The translations under genes and the position numbers were made by a program. The notes under the pieces are model-generated. The model ran no database searches and was not told the origin of the DNA. It saw only the letters and a list, made by a program, of their open reading frames with translations. Below, in pieces: positions 54,240-62,080 of a DNA stretch of 64,000 bases (position 1 is its first letter; every line of letters begins with the position of its first letter). The DNA is from a virus, in the IMG/VR virus record IMGVR_UViG_3300034111_000335, positions 54,887 to 118,886 of that record. The stretch is one strand, 5' to 3'.

Positions 54240-56345
54240 TTAAATAAGGAATTGTTGTTCATCTTGTAGATCTTCCTCCATTTCTTCTGGTTCTAATTCT
54301 ACTTCTTCTTCGACTGTTTCGTTAATCTGTGCTAGTGATGAAGATACTGAAGATACTGAAGATAATGAAGATCCATGTATATTTATACCTGAACCAGTAG
54401 AATTAAGATAAGTTAAAACTGGAATATGATTATATGTACCAGTTGTTCCAGAACTACTTGTAATGAATGTATAACTAGTTTCTGTTTGAGCAATTGTTTC
54501 TCCTAGAGCACGTGCTTGTGCTATCATTCTTATAGTTTCTTCTTGTGCTCTTCTGTCAGCTTCCTGAGAGTCATAAGCGTCTTCAGGGATATTTGGATCG
54601 TTCTTGTGATAGAAACCACTTCCGTCAGTAAAGTAAAAGTCTTCATCTAGAATAAAGTATCCGAAACCATTTTCATACTCTCTGAGTTGTTCGTCATTTA
54701 TATGAGCATACTCTCCATTATTTAGTCTAAGAGATCTACATGTAAGAATCGTTTCTACATTATAGGTTTCTACTGTGTCATCTTCTATAGTAACATAAGA
54801 ATCGTCTGCTTCACAATAAATATAACAACTACTGCAAGCATAAGAATCTGAATGATCACCTGCAGTAATATAAGTTGAGTCGTCTTCGTTTATCTCATCT
54901 CCACAGATGCAACATTCTAGTCTTTCACTAGAGTTGTAGCGACTAAAACAACCTCCAGTAGATCTAAACTGCCAATATTCATCCCTAAGATGTTGGTTTG
55001 TCAGAAGCATTCTATGAGGGTCGTAGTTACAAAGAGTGTCTACATAAGGAAACTGATTAATACCTGTTAAGTCAATGTTTAAGGAGAAATTCCTATTTGA
55101 TTGAAATAAAGTTTCATAACCAGCTCCTATTAGTGTGTTCTTAAGCAAGTTATGAGTCTCGTCATTTGAATAATAGATACGGTCAAACATAAACTTACCT
55201 TCGATATTCCACATAATAGAACGAGCAGCAATCTTATTTGATCTTTTAAGTACAGCCATCTTTACTTTCTCTGGGTACTTAGTGTAGATTTGAAAATAAT
55301 TCCTACAGTTTTGGTAACGCATACAAGAATTACCTAAGGTACCTGAGTGTTGATAGTAATTATTTTCGTGATAAGCGTCTTTAATATCTTCTCCCTCGAT
55401 AATCTGAAAGTCATACAAAGGATTGGAAACAGTAATCAAAGAGGCATATGCTTCTGCAAATGCAGTAACCTCTCTATCTGAATACTTGTCTGCAAATAAC
55501 CTACGTACAATCTTACCTATGGAAGTGTGATAACGCTTCTTAAAGTTCCATACTTCTTTAACAGTCATTGAAGTGTTCTCAAATTCTACTGCTAAGAGTC
55601 TTTCCCAGTTATTTGAATTTAAAATAACACCATTAGTAGTTAACGTAAACGCATCTGCTCCTCTAGTTCTTGAGTTTTGAATACGTAATGTTCCTGCTTC
55701 GTGTGAAAGATAAGTCTGTTTAAAACTAAAAGAATAAGTTTTAGTTGGAGAATCGTCCCAGAATTCTTGAATAAAGTATACGTCAGCGTCTTCTGTACGT
55801 TCAATAGGATAAAATCTATCGCCTAGATGTCTTGCAGTCAACTTTAAGGTAAATACCATCATCATATCTTGTGCTGTAGAATCATCTGGAGTCTGTTCTC
55901 TGCTTCTACGTCTACTTCTCTGTACATAGAATTTAGCAACAGTTCCAGGACGAATCATCTCCATTGTAGTTTCTTGTCCTGCAAGTCTTTCTTCACGGTC
56001 TTTATCTAGATAAGAAATCTTAGTATAGTCCGCTTGAGATAAACCTAGATAGTTACAATACTTACCTTCTAAAGGAACATACTTAAGGTTTAGAATGTCT
56101 TCAGCTACTGCTTTTGCTTGTTCGCTACAGTTACTAGCAATTAATCTAGTTAAGCGAGTCTTTAGGTCTTTGTGTAATACAAATTTGTCTCTTGCTATCC
56201 TTACTCGTCTTTTAGGTAAGCTACCAAGTGAGTGAGCAGATACTTGTAAGGTATTTGCTGTTTCCATAAACTCCATTGAAAATGGATCATCGGGGATTAG
56301 AGCTGCAATTAGCTCCTGTGGTTCTTGTGGTTGTGAATTAGGCAT
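54240..56345 (-). CDS. Large conserved orphan with Cys-rich domain (701 aa)
   Basis: The core at about residues 325-420 has 'YQHSGTLGNSCMRY' followed by 'FQIYTKYPEKVKMAVLKR...KIAARSIMWNIEGKFMFDRIYYS', a pattern I recall from unannotated proteins of many large phages. Residues about 475-510 contain 'ECCICGDE...YACSSC', likely a zinc site. The C-terminus is Ser-rich, encoded by tandem GAAGATACT-type repeats (54337-54366 on the plus strand), then poly-acidic (EEEVELEPEEMEED). It has its own upstream terminator/leader region. Function unknown. Confidence 0.6.
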   Translation of the reverse strand: MPNSQPQEPQELIAALIPDDPFSMEFMETANTLQVSAHSLGSLPKRRVRIARDKFVLHKDLKTRLTRLIASNCSEQAKAVAEDILNLKYVPLEGKYCNYLGLSQADYTKISYLDKDREERLAGQETTMEMIRPGTVAKFYVQRSRRRSREQTPDDSTAQDMMMVFTLKLTARHLGDRFYPIERTEDADVYFIQEFWDDSPTKTYSFSFKQTYLSHEAGTLRIQNSRTRGADAFTLTTNGVILNSNNWERLLAVEFENTSMTVKEVWNFKKRYHTSIGKIVRRLFADKYSDREVTAFAEAYASLITVSNPLYDFQIIEGEDIKDAYHENNYYQHSGTLGNSCMRYQNCRNYFQIYTKYPEKVKMAVLKRSNKIAARSIMWNIEGKFMFDRIYYSNDETHNLLKNTLIGAGYETLFQSNRNFSLNIDLTGINQFPYVDTLCNYDPHRMLLTNQHLRDEYWQFRSTGGCFSRYNSSERLECCICGDEINEDDSTYITAGDHSDSYACSSCYIYCEADDSYVTIEDDTVETYNVETILTCRSLRLNNGEYAHINDEQLREYENGFGYFILDEDFYFTDGSGFYHKNDPNIPEDAYDSQEADRRAQEETIRMIAQARALGETIAQTETSYTFITSSSGTTGTYNHIPVLTYLNSTGSGINIHGSSLSSVSSVSSSLAQINETVEEEVELEPEEMEEDLQDEQQFLI

Positions 56346-56370
56346 ATTTTAGTTGGTTTAGTTTAAAACA

Positions 56371-56396
56371 AAAAAGCACCCCTAGAGGTGCTTTCA
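56371..56396 (-). terminator. Intrinsic terminator between the small-gene cluster and the 701-residue gene
   Basis: AAAGCACC (56373-56380) and GGTGCTTT (56387-56394) form an 8-bp stem with a 6-base loop. On the minus strand a T-run follows. Confidence 0.85.
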
Positions 56397-56414
56397 TTAA
56401 ATTTTCTTCTTAAT

Positions 56415-56612
56415 TTAAAGTTGTTCTGGTGTTTTTTCGCTGTCTTTTTTGTAACGATGAGCTAGCAGTAAGTTTTTTTCTCCTAAAGCTTTTTTAAATT
56501 CTCTGTCTCTTTCTTTCTCTGAGTAGAACTTGTAGTCTTCGTTCTTTTTCATTGTCTTTACAATCAGATGGAATTCTATGACTGTACCTTCTTCGCTTAA
56601 CGTATACTCCAT
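56415..56612 (-). CDS. Small basic protein, unknown
   Basis: 65 residues, Lys/Glu-rich with a beta N-terminus. Its ATG overlaps the stop of the 32-residue membrane protein (TAATG), and the terminator follows its stop. Confidence 0.6.
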   Translation of the reverse strand: MEYTLSEEGTVIEFHLIVKTMKKNEDYKFYSEKERDREFKKALGEKNLLLAHRYKKDSEKTPEQL

Positions 56613-56710
56613 TATTCAAAGATAGCACATAAATCTACTACAATCCCTATTAACAGGGAGAATACGGAGACAAAGAGAAGAGAGAATGCGAAGAACTCGT
56701 TACTACTCAT
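56612..56710 (-). CDS. 32-residue single-pass membrane protein
   Basis: ATG at 56710, TAA at 56614-56612. The product MSSNEFFAFSLL... has one uninterrupted hydrophobic stretch (about residues 6-28) and an acidic end (IFE). The stop overlaps the next ATG as TAATG, a coupling that argues the frame is translated. Role unknown; small phage membrane proteins often act in superinfection or host-membrane effects. Confidence 0.55.
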   Translation of the reverse strand: MSSNEFFAFSLLFVSVFSLLIGIVVDLCAIFE

Positions 56711-56744
56711 ACAGTTAGTGTTCTTAAGCTTTCTTCCAATATTT

Positions 56745-56966
56745 TTACATGCTTTTCTCATTGATGTGCTGTTTTACTTCTTTCCAAAATAAAACTGCAT
56801 TATGTACAGTTTTGTTGTTTAGATAATTATCCATATCTCTGTACTCAGCAATGATTTTATCTAGGGTATAATTAGCAATCTGCTTAAATCGGTAGTGGTC
56901 CATTTGAAAACCTAAAGTCTTCTTGATTTCCACTTCTATAGCTTCTGCTTGTTGTTTGGGACTCAT
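56745..56966 (-). CDS. Small helical protein, unknown
   Basis: 73 residues, helical. A TATATTTG box ends 4 bases before its ATG, so its transcript may be leaderless. No motif is recognised. Confidence 0.6.
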   Translation of the reverse strand: MSPKQQAEAIEVEIKKTLGFQMDHYRFKQIANYTLDKIIAEYRDMDNYLNNKTVHNAVLFWKEVKQHINEKSM

Positions 56967-56970
56967 GTTA

Positions 56971-56978
56971 CAAATATA
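56971..56978 (-). promoter_or_regulatory. TAnnTTTG -7 box directly before a start codon
   Basis: On the minus strand TATATTTG is followed by TAAC and ATG, the same layout as before the NinG-like gene. Confidence 0.55.
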
Positions 56979-56984
56979 AGTTAG

Positions 56985-57386
56985 TTAAAGCTTTTCTGCC
57001 TTCTCTTCGAATCTATATTTTAACTCTTCTTTAAAAACCTCTTTGTAAAAATCAGAGAGTTGATATTGAGTCTTTAGTATAGCTTCTATGTGATCGAAGT
57101 CTAAGTCTTTAATAGGTTTGTAGACTAAGGGTTGTCTTCCGTCTATACCTCTAGTACCCCAATGAACAGCAGATCTTCTTGTTAAATGTGAGCCATCGTC
57201 ATAGACGCTTAACTCTTCGTAAGTTCCTACATGTCTTCTAAGATAATCTGTTCCTCCATCTACCATAAGAACTTCTTTAGTAATAGTATCCTTATAAGTG
57301 TTATAATCATGACGATTATAAGAAGTAAGGATAGTACCATCTGGTGTTTTAATCCTGTTTAAAAGGATTTTGTTTTCCGTAGTCAT
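56985..57386 (-). CDS. Conserved phage protein of unknown function
   Basis: 133 residues. 'ILLNRIKTPDGTILTSYNRHDYNTY', 'MVDGGTDYLRRH', 'AVHWGTRGIDGRQPLVYKPIKDL..DHIEAIL' is a recognisable conserved phage and bacterial hypothetical family with no known activity. It overlaps the acetyltransferase gene by 38 bp. Confidence 0.7.
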   Translation of the reverse strand: MTTENKILLNRIKTPDGTILTSYNRHDYNTYKDTITKEVLMVDGGTDYLRRHVGTYEELSVYDDGSHLTRRSAVHWGTRGIDGRQPLVYKPIKDLDFDHIEAILKTQYQLSDFYKEVFKEELKYRFEEKAEKL

Positions 57387-57831
57387 AAGTTAGTATATAA
57401 GCTGGTTTAATTGTTGTTGTGATGCTTCCGTTGATGTCAACTGTTTCACTCCTACACTCAAAGGTTTTAAACTTGTAACCTGCTTTAATAAAGAAGTTAA
57501 GCGAAGTTAAGTTATTCGCTTTAACTCTTGTAATTACAGTTACAAAATCTTTTGTCTCTTCATAGATAGATTTAATAACATAATCTATGAGAAAACTTGC
57601 ATAACCTTGTCTTTGATACTTCTCTGCTACATGAATAAAGTTAATACGATAGCATTCTTTTTTCTTTCTCATTAACATTACAGCTACTATATCTAGTCCG
57701 TCTTGGATAGCGTGTACTGTTAAATTAGGGTCGTTAAACGACTTGTCCGTAAATTGTACTCCAAAATGATCTGAAATAAACTGAAAATACTTAAGATCTT
57801 TTCTGTTGTAATAAGAAATTTGAGTTAGCAT
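57349..57831 (-). CDS. GNAT-family acetyltransferase
   Basis: 160 residues from the Met at 57831. An in-frame ATG at 57888 would deepen the overlap with the HTH gene and add a non-homologous leader. 'INFIHVAEKYQRQGYASFLIDYVI' is motif A with the acetyl-CoA loop (QRQGYA), and 'ANNLTSLNFFIKAGYKF' is the motif B region. The substrate is unknown. It lies with a small HTH protein and thymidylate synthase. Confidence 0.8.
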   Translation of the reverse strand: MLTQISYYNRKDLKYFQFISDHFGVQFTDKSFNDPNLTVHAIQDGLDIVAVMLMRKKKECYRINFIHVAEKYQRQGYASFLIDYVIKSIYEETKDFVTVITRVKANNLTSLNFFIKAGYKFKTFECRSETVDINGSITTTIKPAYILTYDYGKQNPFKQD

Positions 57832-58027
57832 AAATAGTTTTAGTTTCGTGTTTATAGATAGCTCTTTTATAAAGCTCTCTGAAAGCAAATCTATTAATAC
57901 CTAAGTGTCTTCCTGCTCTTTCATAGCTGTATCCTAAATCATCTCTTAAGATAAGGGCAGCATATTGTCTAGGAGTAAAACCTTTTAGGTCTAGTTTGAG
58001 AGGGGTGCTTTGATCGTTGGATGACAT
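57791..58027 (-). CDS. Small HTH protein (sigma region 4-like)
   Basis: 78 residues. 'FTPRQYAALILRDDLGYSYERAGRHLGINRFAFRELYKRA' is the layout of a sigma-70 region 4/LuxR-type helix-turn-helix. A basic tail follows. It may regulate phage or host transcription. It overlaps the thymidylate synthase stop by 37 bp. Confidence 0.65.
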   Translation of the reverse strand: MSSNDQSTPLKLDLKGFTPRQYAALILRDDLGYSYERAGRHLGINRFAFRELYKRAIYKHETKTIYANSNFLLQQKRS

Positions 58028-59025
58028 AAGTAGTTTTCTAAGATAATGTCGTTAACAGAACTGCAAAAGATTCCATCTCTAACCTGTACAGTAGGTAACG
58101 GATAAGGTGTTCTTGTAATCTGTTCTTGGGCTTGTTCAATATGATTGAGATAAAGATGAGTGTCGCCTAGGTTACCTATTAGTTGGTCAGGTATCATATT
58201 AACCTCATCAGCAATCATAGTTAATAATAAAGCATAAGAAGCGATATTAAAGGGAAGACCTAAGAATGCATCTACTGAACGCTGATTCCACATTAAAGAG
58301 ATTGCTCTGGTTGGTATGTTAGCTTGAGTTAAAGCTGTATCAATAGTATTTTCTATTGCGTCTTCTAAGTTCACTTTTATGAATGGTACGTCTATTTTAT
58401 TTTCAAACTTAGAGTTATAATTTTCTACTCTTTCTGCTCTACTCAACTCTCTTGTATAAACTTGAAATCCATAATGACAAGGAGGAAGTACCATATCTTC
58501 AAGAGCATCTACATTCCAAGCACTAACCATTAATCTTCTAGAGTCTGGATTGTGTTTAAGATTGTGGATTAGACTTTTAATCTGGTCAATTGAACCTCCT
58601 GCTAAGTCTGTTGAAGGCCATTTTCTCCACTGAGCACCATAAATAGGACCTAATTCACCGTATCTAGCAGCAAAGTTAGGGTTAGTCTTGATTTGTTCTG
58701 CAAACTCTTCTATGGTGTAAGCGTCTTTATTATTTGATCTTGCTTCACGATAAGATTTGTAAGCGTCTCCTGTCCAGATATTACATCCGTTATCTAAGAG
58801 ATACTTAATGTTTGTGTCACCTTTTAAAAACCACAGTAACTCAGTTACTATTGTCTTCCAGGGCATCTTCTTAGTAGTTAAGAGAGGAAATCCCTCACTC
58901 ATCCTGTGTCTGATGGTGTAACCAAAGATTGACTTAGTACCTGTTCCTGTTCTATCTGACTTCTCTATTCCGTAATCTAAGATAGATTGGAGTAGAATTT
59001 GGTATTGTGTGTCTATGCTGTTCAT
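57991..59025 (-). CDS. thyA: Thymidylate synthase
   Basis: 344 residues, longer than the ~264 of the E. coli enzyme. 'SDRTGTGTKSIFG', 'PLLTTKKMPWKTI', catalytic 'LPPCHYGFQV' (C183) and 'WNQRSVDAFLGLPFNIASYALL' are unmistakable. The Asn in LPFN is that of dUMP-using enzymes rather than dCMP hydroxymethylases. Most of the extra length is an insertion of about 50 residues (about 193-240) after the active-site loop. It makes dTMP from the dUMP supplied by the dCMP deaminase. Confidence 0.97.
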   Translation of the reverse strand: MNSIDTQYQILLQSILDYGIEKSDRTGTGTKSIFGYTIRHRMSEGFPLLTTKKMPWKTIVTELLWFLKGDTNIKYLLDNGCNIWTGDAYKSYREARSNNKDAYTIEEFAEQIKTNPNFAARYGELGPIYGAQWRKWPSTDLAGGSIDQIKSLIHNLKHNPDSRRLMVSAWNVDALEDMVLPPCHYGFQVYTRELSRAERVENYNSKFENKIDVPFIKVNLEDAIENTIDTALTQANIPTRAISLMWNQRSVDAFLGLPFNIASYALLLTMIADEVNMIPDQLIGNLGDTHLYLNHIEQAQEQITRTPYPLPTVQVRDGIFCSSVNDIILENYLCHPTIKAPLSN

Positions 59026-59309
59026 CCTTTAAAATCTGAGTACTTAAGTCCCCACTGTACGTTAACCCACATCATCTCTTTCTCTGCTAATCCCTTATTC
59101 ATTTTTAGTTTTTCTCTAAGATAAGCGACTCCCCACTTTCTCCACTCTTCTGCTTGTGCAGTAGTCATAGTCCAGTCAGTAAACCAATCGTCTTTACGGT
59201 CTTTAATGTCATCAAATGTAACATCATGACCTGCAATGATAAACATCTGATTGATGATGTCAATCAATGCTTGTTCTCGTTTTTGTTCTCTACTCATTCG
59301 TTTTGCCAT
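59022..59309 (-). CDS. Small helical protein, unknown
   Basis: 95 residues, basic N-terminus, Trp-rich end ('EMMWVNVQWGLKYSDF'). It overlaps thyA by 4 bp (ATGA) and is probably co-translated. No motif. Confidence 0.6.
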   Translation of the reverse strand: MAKRMSREQKREQALIDIINQMFIIAGHDVTFDDIKDRKDDWFTDWTMTTAQAEEWRKWGVAYLREKLKMNKGLAEKEMMWVNVQWGLKYSDFKG

Positions 59310-59599
59310 AATTCGTAAATGCTATTTGTTGTTGCAAACTTAATGTAGTTTTCTTTCTGTTCCAAGATCTCTGTAACAGTAGTGGTCATCCAGGTATAAG
59401 ATATTCTTTGAGGATCTAAGATAAGAGACCTACCTACTGCAGCTTCATCATGTAATTTTTTAAAAGTGCCATCTTCGTTCCATTCAATCCACCCAGCTTT
59501 GTGACCTACGTTAGATAAGCCATCTCTTTCTCTGACTAACTTGTATCTGAAGAGATCCTCTACGTTTAAGTTTATTTTAACTTGTTCTATTTTACTCAT
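59294..59599 (-). CDS. Small protein, unknown
   Basis: 101 residues, mixed alpha/beta ('GLSNVGHKAGWIEWNEDGTFKKLHD'). It overlaps the next gene by 16 bp. No function is visible. Confidence 0.6.
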   Translation of the reverse strand: MSKIEQVKINLNVEDLFRYKLVRERDGLSNVGHKAGWIEWNEDGTFKKLHDEAAVGRSLILDPQRISYTWMTTTVTEILEQKENYIKFATTNSIYELWQNE

Positions 59600-59600
59600 G

Positions 59601-59867
59601 TCATTTATATTTAAATAAGAACTTAAGACATCCTTTATATATTAGTAGTCTGCATATCCACTTAGGTAACCAACCAGCCATATACTCGTCTGTCTTAGTT
59701 AGTATGTATACTTTGTAGACTTCGTCTCTATCATGGTGATCTTCACTCTCACTGAATTCAATAGTAGCCCACTGACCTCTAGCCCTAAAGTAGAAATAGT
59801 GTTTTAAGAACCAGCCTTCTGCTTGTACTGGACAGTTACCTGCTGGTTTATATTTCCATTTGATCAT
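59601..59867 (-). CDS. Small aromatic-rich protein, unknown
   Basis: 88 residues with many Trp/Tyr/Phe and a hydrophobic C-terminal part ('WLPKWICRLLIYKGCLKFLF') that may associate with a membrane. It overlaps the upstream gene by 20 bp. Confidence 0.55.
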   Translation of the reverse strand: MIKWKYKPAGNCPVQAEGWFLKHYFYFRARGQWATIEFSESEDHHDRDEVYKVYILTKTDEYMAGWLPKWICRLLIYKGCLKFLFKYK

Positions 59868-60114
59868 CTCTAATCTGTATTAGTTCTTGTTTTATCTCTT
59901 GGTACATTTCTATTACCTTTCTGTTTTGCCAAGCATGATGTTCTAATGCTTCTATAGTCTTGTCTACAGAAATTAGAGAGCAAGTAATCGCTTCATTATA
60001 CCTTTTCTCACAGCTTAGTAGTCCTTCTTTATGTGACCCATTGTTAGGCAACTGATAATAAAAGTCATTAATCAGCTGCCTAGCTGGTGTTGGGTTAATA
60101 ATATCCTCTATCAC
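59848..60114 (-). CDS. Small helical protein with GTG start
   Basis: 88 residues. The start is GTG at 60114, 6 bases after a strong GGAGG. The SD and the GTG overlap the end of the previous gene, whose TAG shares its G. The product is helical without a motif. Confidence 0.6.
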   Translation of the reverse strand: MIEDIINPTPARQLINDFYYQLPNNGSHKEGLLSCEKRYNEAITCSLISVDKTIEALEHHAWQNRKVIEMYQEIKQELIQIRDDQMEI

Positions 60115-60128
60115 TACTCACCTCCTCC
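60114..60128 (-). promoter_or_regulatory. Strong Shine-Dalgarno overlapping a coding end
   Basis: On the minus strand GGAGGAGGTGAG ends one gene (encoding GGGE) and serves the next, GTG-starting, gene 6 bases downstream. Copies lie near 60486-60498, 63590-63600 and 63821-63836. Genes elsewhere in the window use A-rich leaders instead. Confidence 0.7.
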
Positions 60129-60485
60129 GTAGGTTTCGTTGTAGTATTGGTCTGCTACTTCTGCTAAAACATCACCATTTCTATACTTACCCATAACATT
60201 TAGTACAAACATCACCATTTCCTCTTTGTGCATTTCTTTGGCTTCTCTAATTTCTTCTTGATGGTCTATGTAAAAAGTAATTGCTTGTGGTATGCCTAAC
60301 TTCATTGCTAACTTGCCACATAGAATGTCCACTGCCGTGTGTTGTTTATTATTTAGCATCTCCGTAGGTTCTGCCAAAGTTCTTTTTCTATTTTGACATC
60401 CGTTTTCATCACAATAATTCATTGTACATTTTTGTTCTGGGGTTTCACAAAACCCGTGTGGTGTTTGTTGTTTATTGTTTGTCAT
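60114..60485 (-). CDS. Modular small protein with NNKQQT and YYNETYGGGE motifs
   Basis: 123 residues. It begins MTNNKQQT, then a Cys cluster ('CETPEQKCTMNYCDENGCQNRKR'). A second internal 'NNKQHTAVDIL' follows, and it ends 'QYYNETYGGGE' with a TAG stop. It looks like two short protein modules joined. The GGGE tail is encoded by the SD of the next gene (GGAGGAGGTGAG). Paralogous tails occur at 60482 and 63817. Confidence 0.65.
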   Translation of the reverse strand: MTNNKQQTPHGFCETPEQKCTMNYCDENGCQNRKRTLAEPTEMLNNKQHTAVDILCGKLAMKLGIPQAITFYIDHQEEIREAKEMHKEEMVMFVLNVMGKYRNGDVLAEVADQYYNETYGGGE

Positions 60486-60901
60486 TGCTCACCTCCTCCG
60501 TGTTCTGTATGTTTAATTATGATTATTTCTTTACCTCTTAATTCTGCATCTTCTATTTGTTCCTTCTCCATTTCAAGCAAAGATTGCGCTAAGTCAATAG
60601 CACTTTCAAATGCCATAACACCACCTTCAAGCATATCATTAGGCATACTGTCTGCATTTTCAATTATGTTTTTCTTTCTATCAATAAGTCCATTGATTAA
60701 AGTTTGCACTGCCGTTTGTTGTTTATTGTTATTTGCCAAAAATTCGGATAATTCAATTTTGTCTTTAACTCTTTGATTCCAATCTACTACTTTGGCTTGG
60801 TACAATAAAGGTATAAATTCATTTATTTGCTCAACAGATAACTTTAATGCTATTTTATCCCAAAATCCTTGTAATGCCGTTTGTTGTTCTTTGTTTTTCA
60901 T
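60482..60901 (-). CDS. Modular small protein with two NKQQTA motifs
   Basis: 139 residues. It starts 'MKNKEQQTALQGF', has an internal 'NNNKQQTAVQTLI' at about residue 55 and ends 'EHGGGEQ', again encoded by the downstream SD. It is helical and acidic. The internal repeat suggests fusion or recombination between paralogues. It overlaps the next gene by 4 bp. Confidence 0.6.
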   Translation of the reverse strand: MKNKEQQTALQGFWDKIALKLSVEQINEFIPLLYQAKVVDWNQRVKDKIELSEFLANNNKQQTAVQTLINGLIDRKKNIIENADSMPNDMLEGGVMAFESAIDLAQSLLEMEKEQIEDAELRGKEIIIIKHTEHGGGEQ

Positions 60902-61095
60902 AATTCATTTATTTTGGAATATCCTACACATAACATAGCAATTAAAGGTGCAAAAAATGCATATCCCATTCTTAATTCTTTGTCCCAATGAGATGCGTTC
61001 AAATCCCATACTCCAAATGATATAATGAGATATATGAATATCAATGATAAAAAGAATGTTAAGTATGCGTTGGTTTGTTGTTTATTGTTTGTCAT
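60898..61095 (-). CDS. Small membrane protein with NNKQQT start
   Basis: 65 residues: MTNNKQQT followed by two hydrophobic segments (about 10-27 and 44-58). It is probably an inner-membrane protein. The N-terminal motif is shared with its soluble neighbours. Confidence 0.6.
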   Translation of the reverse strand: MTNNKQQTNAYLTFFLSLIFIYLIISFGVWDLNASHWDKELRMGYAFFAPLIAMLCVGYSKINEL

Positions 61096-61306
61096 TGTTT
61101 GTCTCTTTAACCCAATAAAAGTCTAGTAAGGTTCTCATAAAGAATCTCTTAATAAAGTTAGGTTTACTATAGGTAGCAAATGAAACACAGTATGCTCGAC
61201 TTTTACTGCCTAAACAATACCATCCTACTGTTTTTTTTGGCTTGGGAAAGCTTGCAATTTTATCTTCTAATATCTCTCGTAATGAATCTTTGTTAATTGG
61301 TGTCAT
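61082..61306 (-). CDS. Small protein, unknown
   Basis: 74 residues. It overlaps both neighbours by 14 bp. 'FIKRFFMRTLLDFYWVKETNN' forms an amphipathic end. No motif. Confidence 0.55.
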   Translation of the reverse strand: MTPINKDSLREILEDKIASFPKPKKTVGWYCLGSKSRAYCVSFATYSKPNFIKRFFMRTLLDFYWVKETNNDKQ

Positions 61307-62042
61307 TGTTTTCTAAGTTTTCTAGTTGTTTTTTTAATCTTTCAATACTACCCCAGATAATACCTGCATTAGGATCTAGTTGCTTAATCTTAGCTACTAG
61401 CTCTTCTTGTGCACCTCTAGAGTAAAACCCTTGTTCTATGTCATCTGCTAAGTTTTGTAAGTGCATAGGAGCATATATAGAGATACGTAGGTCATAACTG
61501 TGCCACTTAGTCTTCCAATCTATAAAGGCAATACCTTTAGTTAGTTTTTTAAGTAAGTTATGCAAGGTCCAGTTACGAACTCTTACAATAGATTTATCAC
61601 AACCAAACACATGTAAGAATCTAAGAAACCACCTGGGGCAGAATTTAGGCTTAGCTTCATGATCCATAGCAAGTACTAAAGGATAAAGAGCATTAAAATA
61701 ATCACCTTCTTCATTCCATAGATGTGTTCCTAAGTAACCATACTTCTCAAATCCTTTGGGAAAGAAGATATAGCGGAAATCATCTAATTCAATGTTACGG
61801 GTGAATATCATACCCCTTTTTCTTCCTCTCCAGAAGAGAAAGAAATACTTAATATTCTCTAAGCGCTCTTCTAAGGTAGGAGGCTTATAAAATTTACTGT
61901 TTTTGTCTATTTTACCCATGTTTTCTTTTCTTTTTTTAAATTCTTTGCGTTGTTCAACTCTTTCTTTAAGTTTTGCAAGTGCATCAGACTGATAGATCTC
62001 TCCAAACTCGCCATTAAGAAATCTTTCTTTTATGTTAGTCAT
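61293..62042 (-). CDS. Conserved phage protein of unknown function (249 aa)
   Basis: A basic protein. 'PKFCPRWFLRFLHVFGCDKSIVRVRNWTLHNLLKKLTKGI..IDWKTKWHSYDLRI' is a segment I recall from phage hypothetical proteins. The N-terminus is Lys/Arg/Glu helical, the C-terminus a coiled coil. It starts downstream of a terminator, so it may have its own promoter, although none is clear. Confidence 0.6.
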   Translation of the reverse strand: MTNIKERFLNGEFGEIYQSDALAKLKERVEQRKEFKKRKENMGKIDKNSKFYKPPTLEERLENIKYFFLFWRGRKRGMIFTRNIELDDFRYIFFPKGFEKYGYLGTHLWNEEGDYFNALYPLVLAMDHEAKPKFCPRWFLRFLHVFGCDKSIVRVRNWTLHNLLKKLTKGIAFIDWKTKWHSYDLRISIYAPMHLQNLADDIEQGFYSRGAQEELVAKIKQLDPNAGIIWGSIERLKKQLENLENNDTN

Positions 62043-62056
62043 AGTTTTAAGATAAA

Positions 62057-62080
62057 AAAGCCCTCGATTAAGAGGGCTCT
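62057..62080 (-). terminator. Intrinsic terminator overlapping the receiver-like gene's stop
   Basis: AGCCCTC (62059-62065) and GAGGGCT (62072-62078) pair around a 6-base loop. The TAA stop of the receiver-like gene (62068-62070) is in the loop, and on the minus strand a run of T follows. Confidence 0.85.

Noticed and set aside
57832-57888. Upstream ATG for the acetyltransferase
   Set aside because: It would add a leader outside the family fold and enlarge the overlap with the HTH gene; Met at 57831 is preferred.
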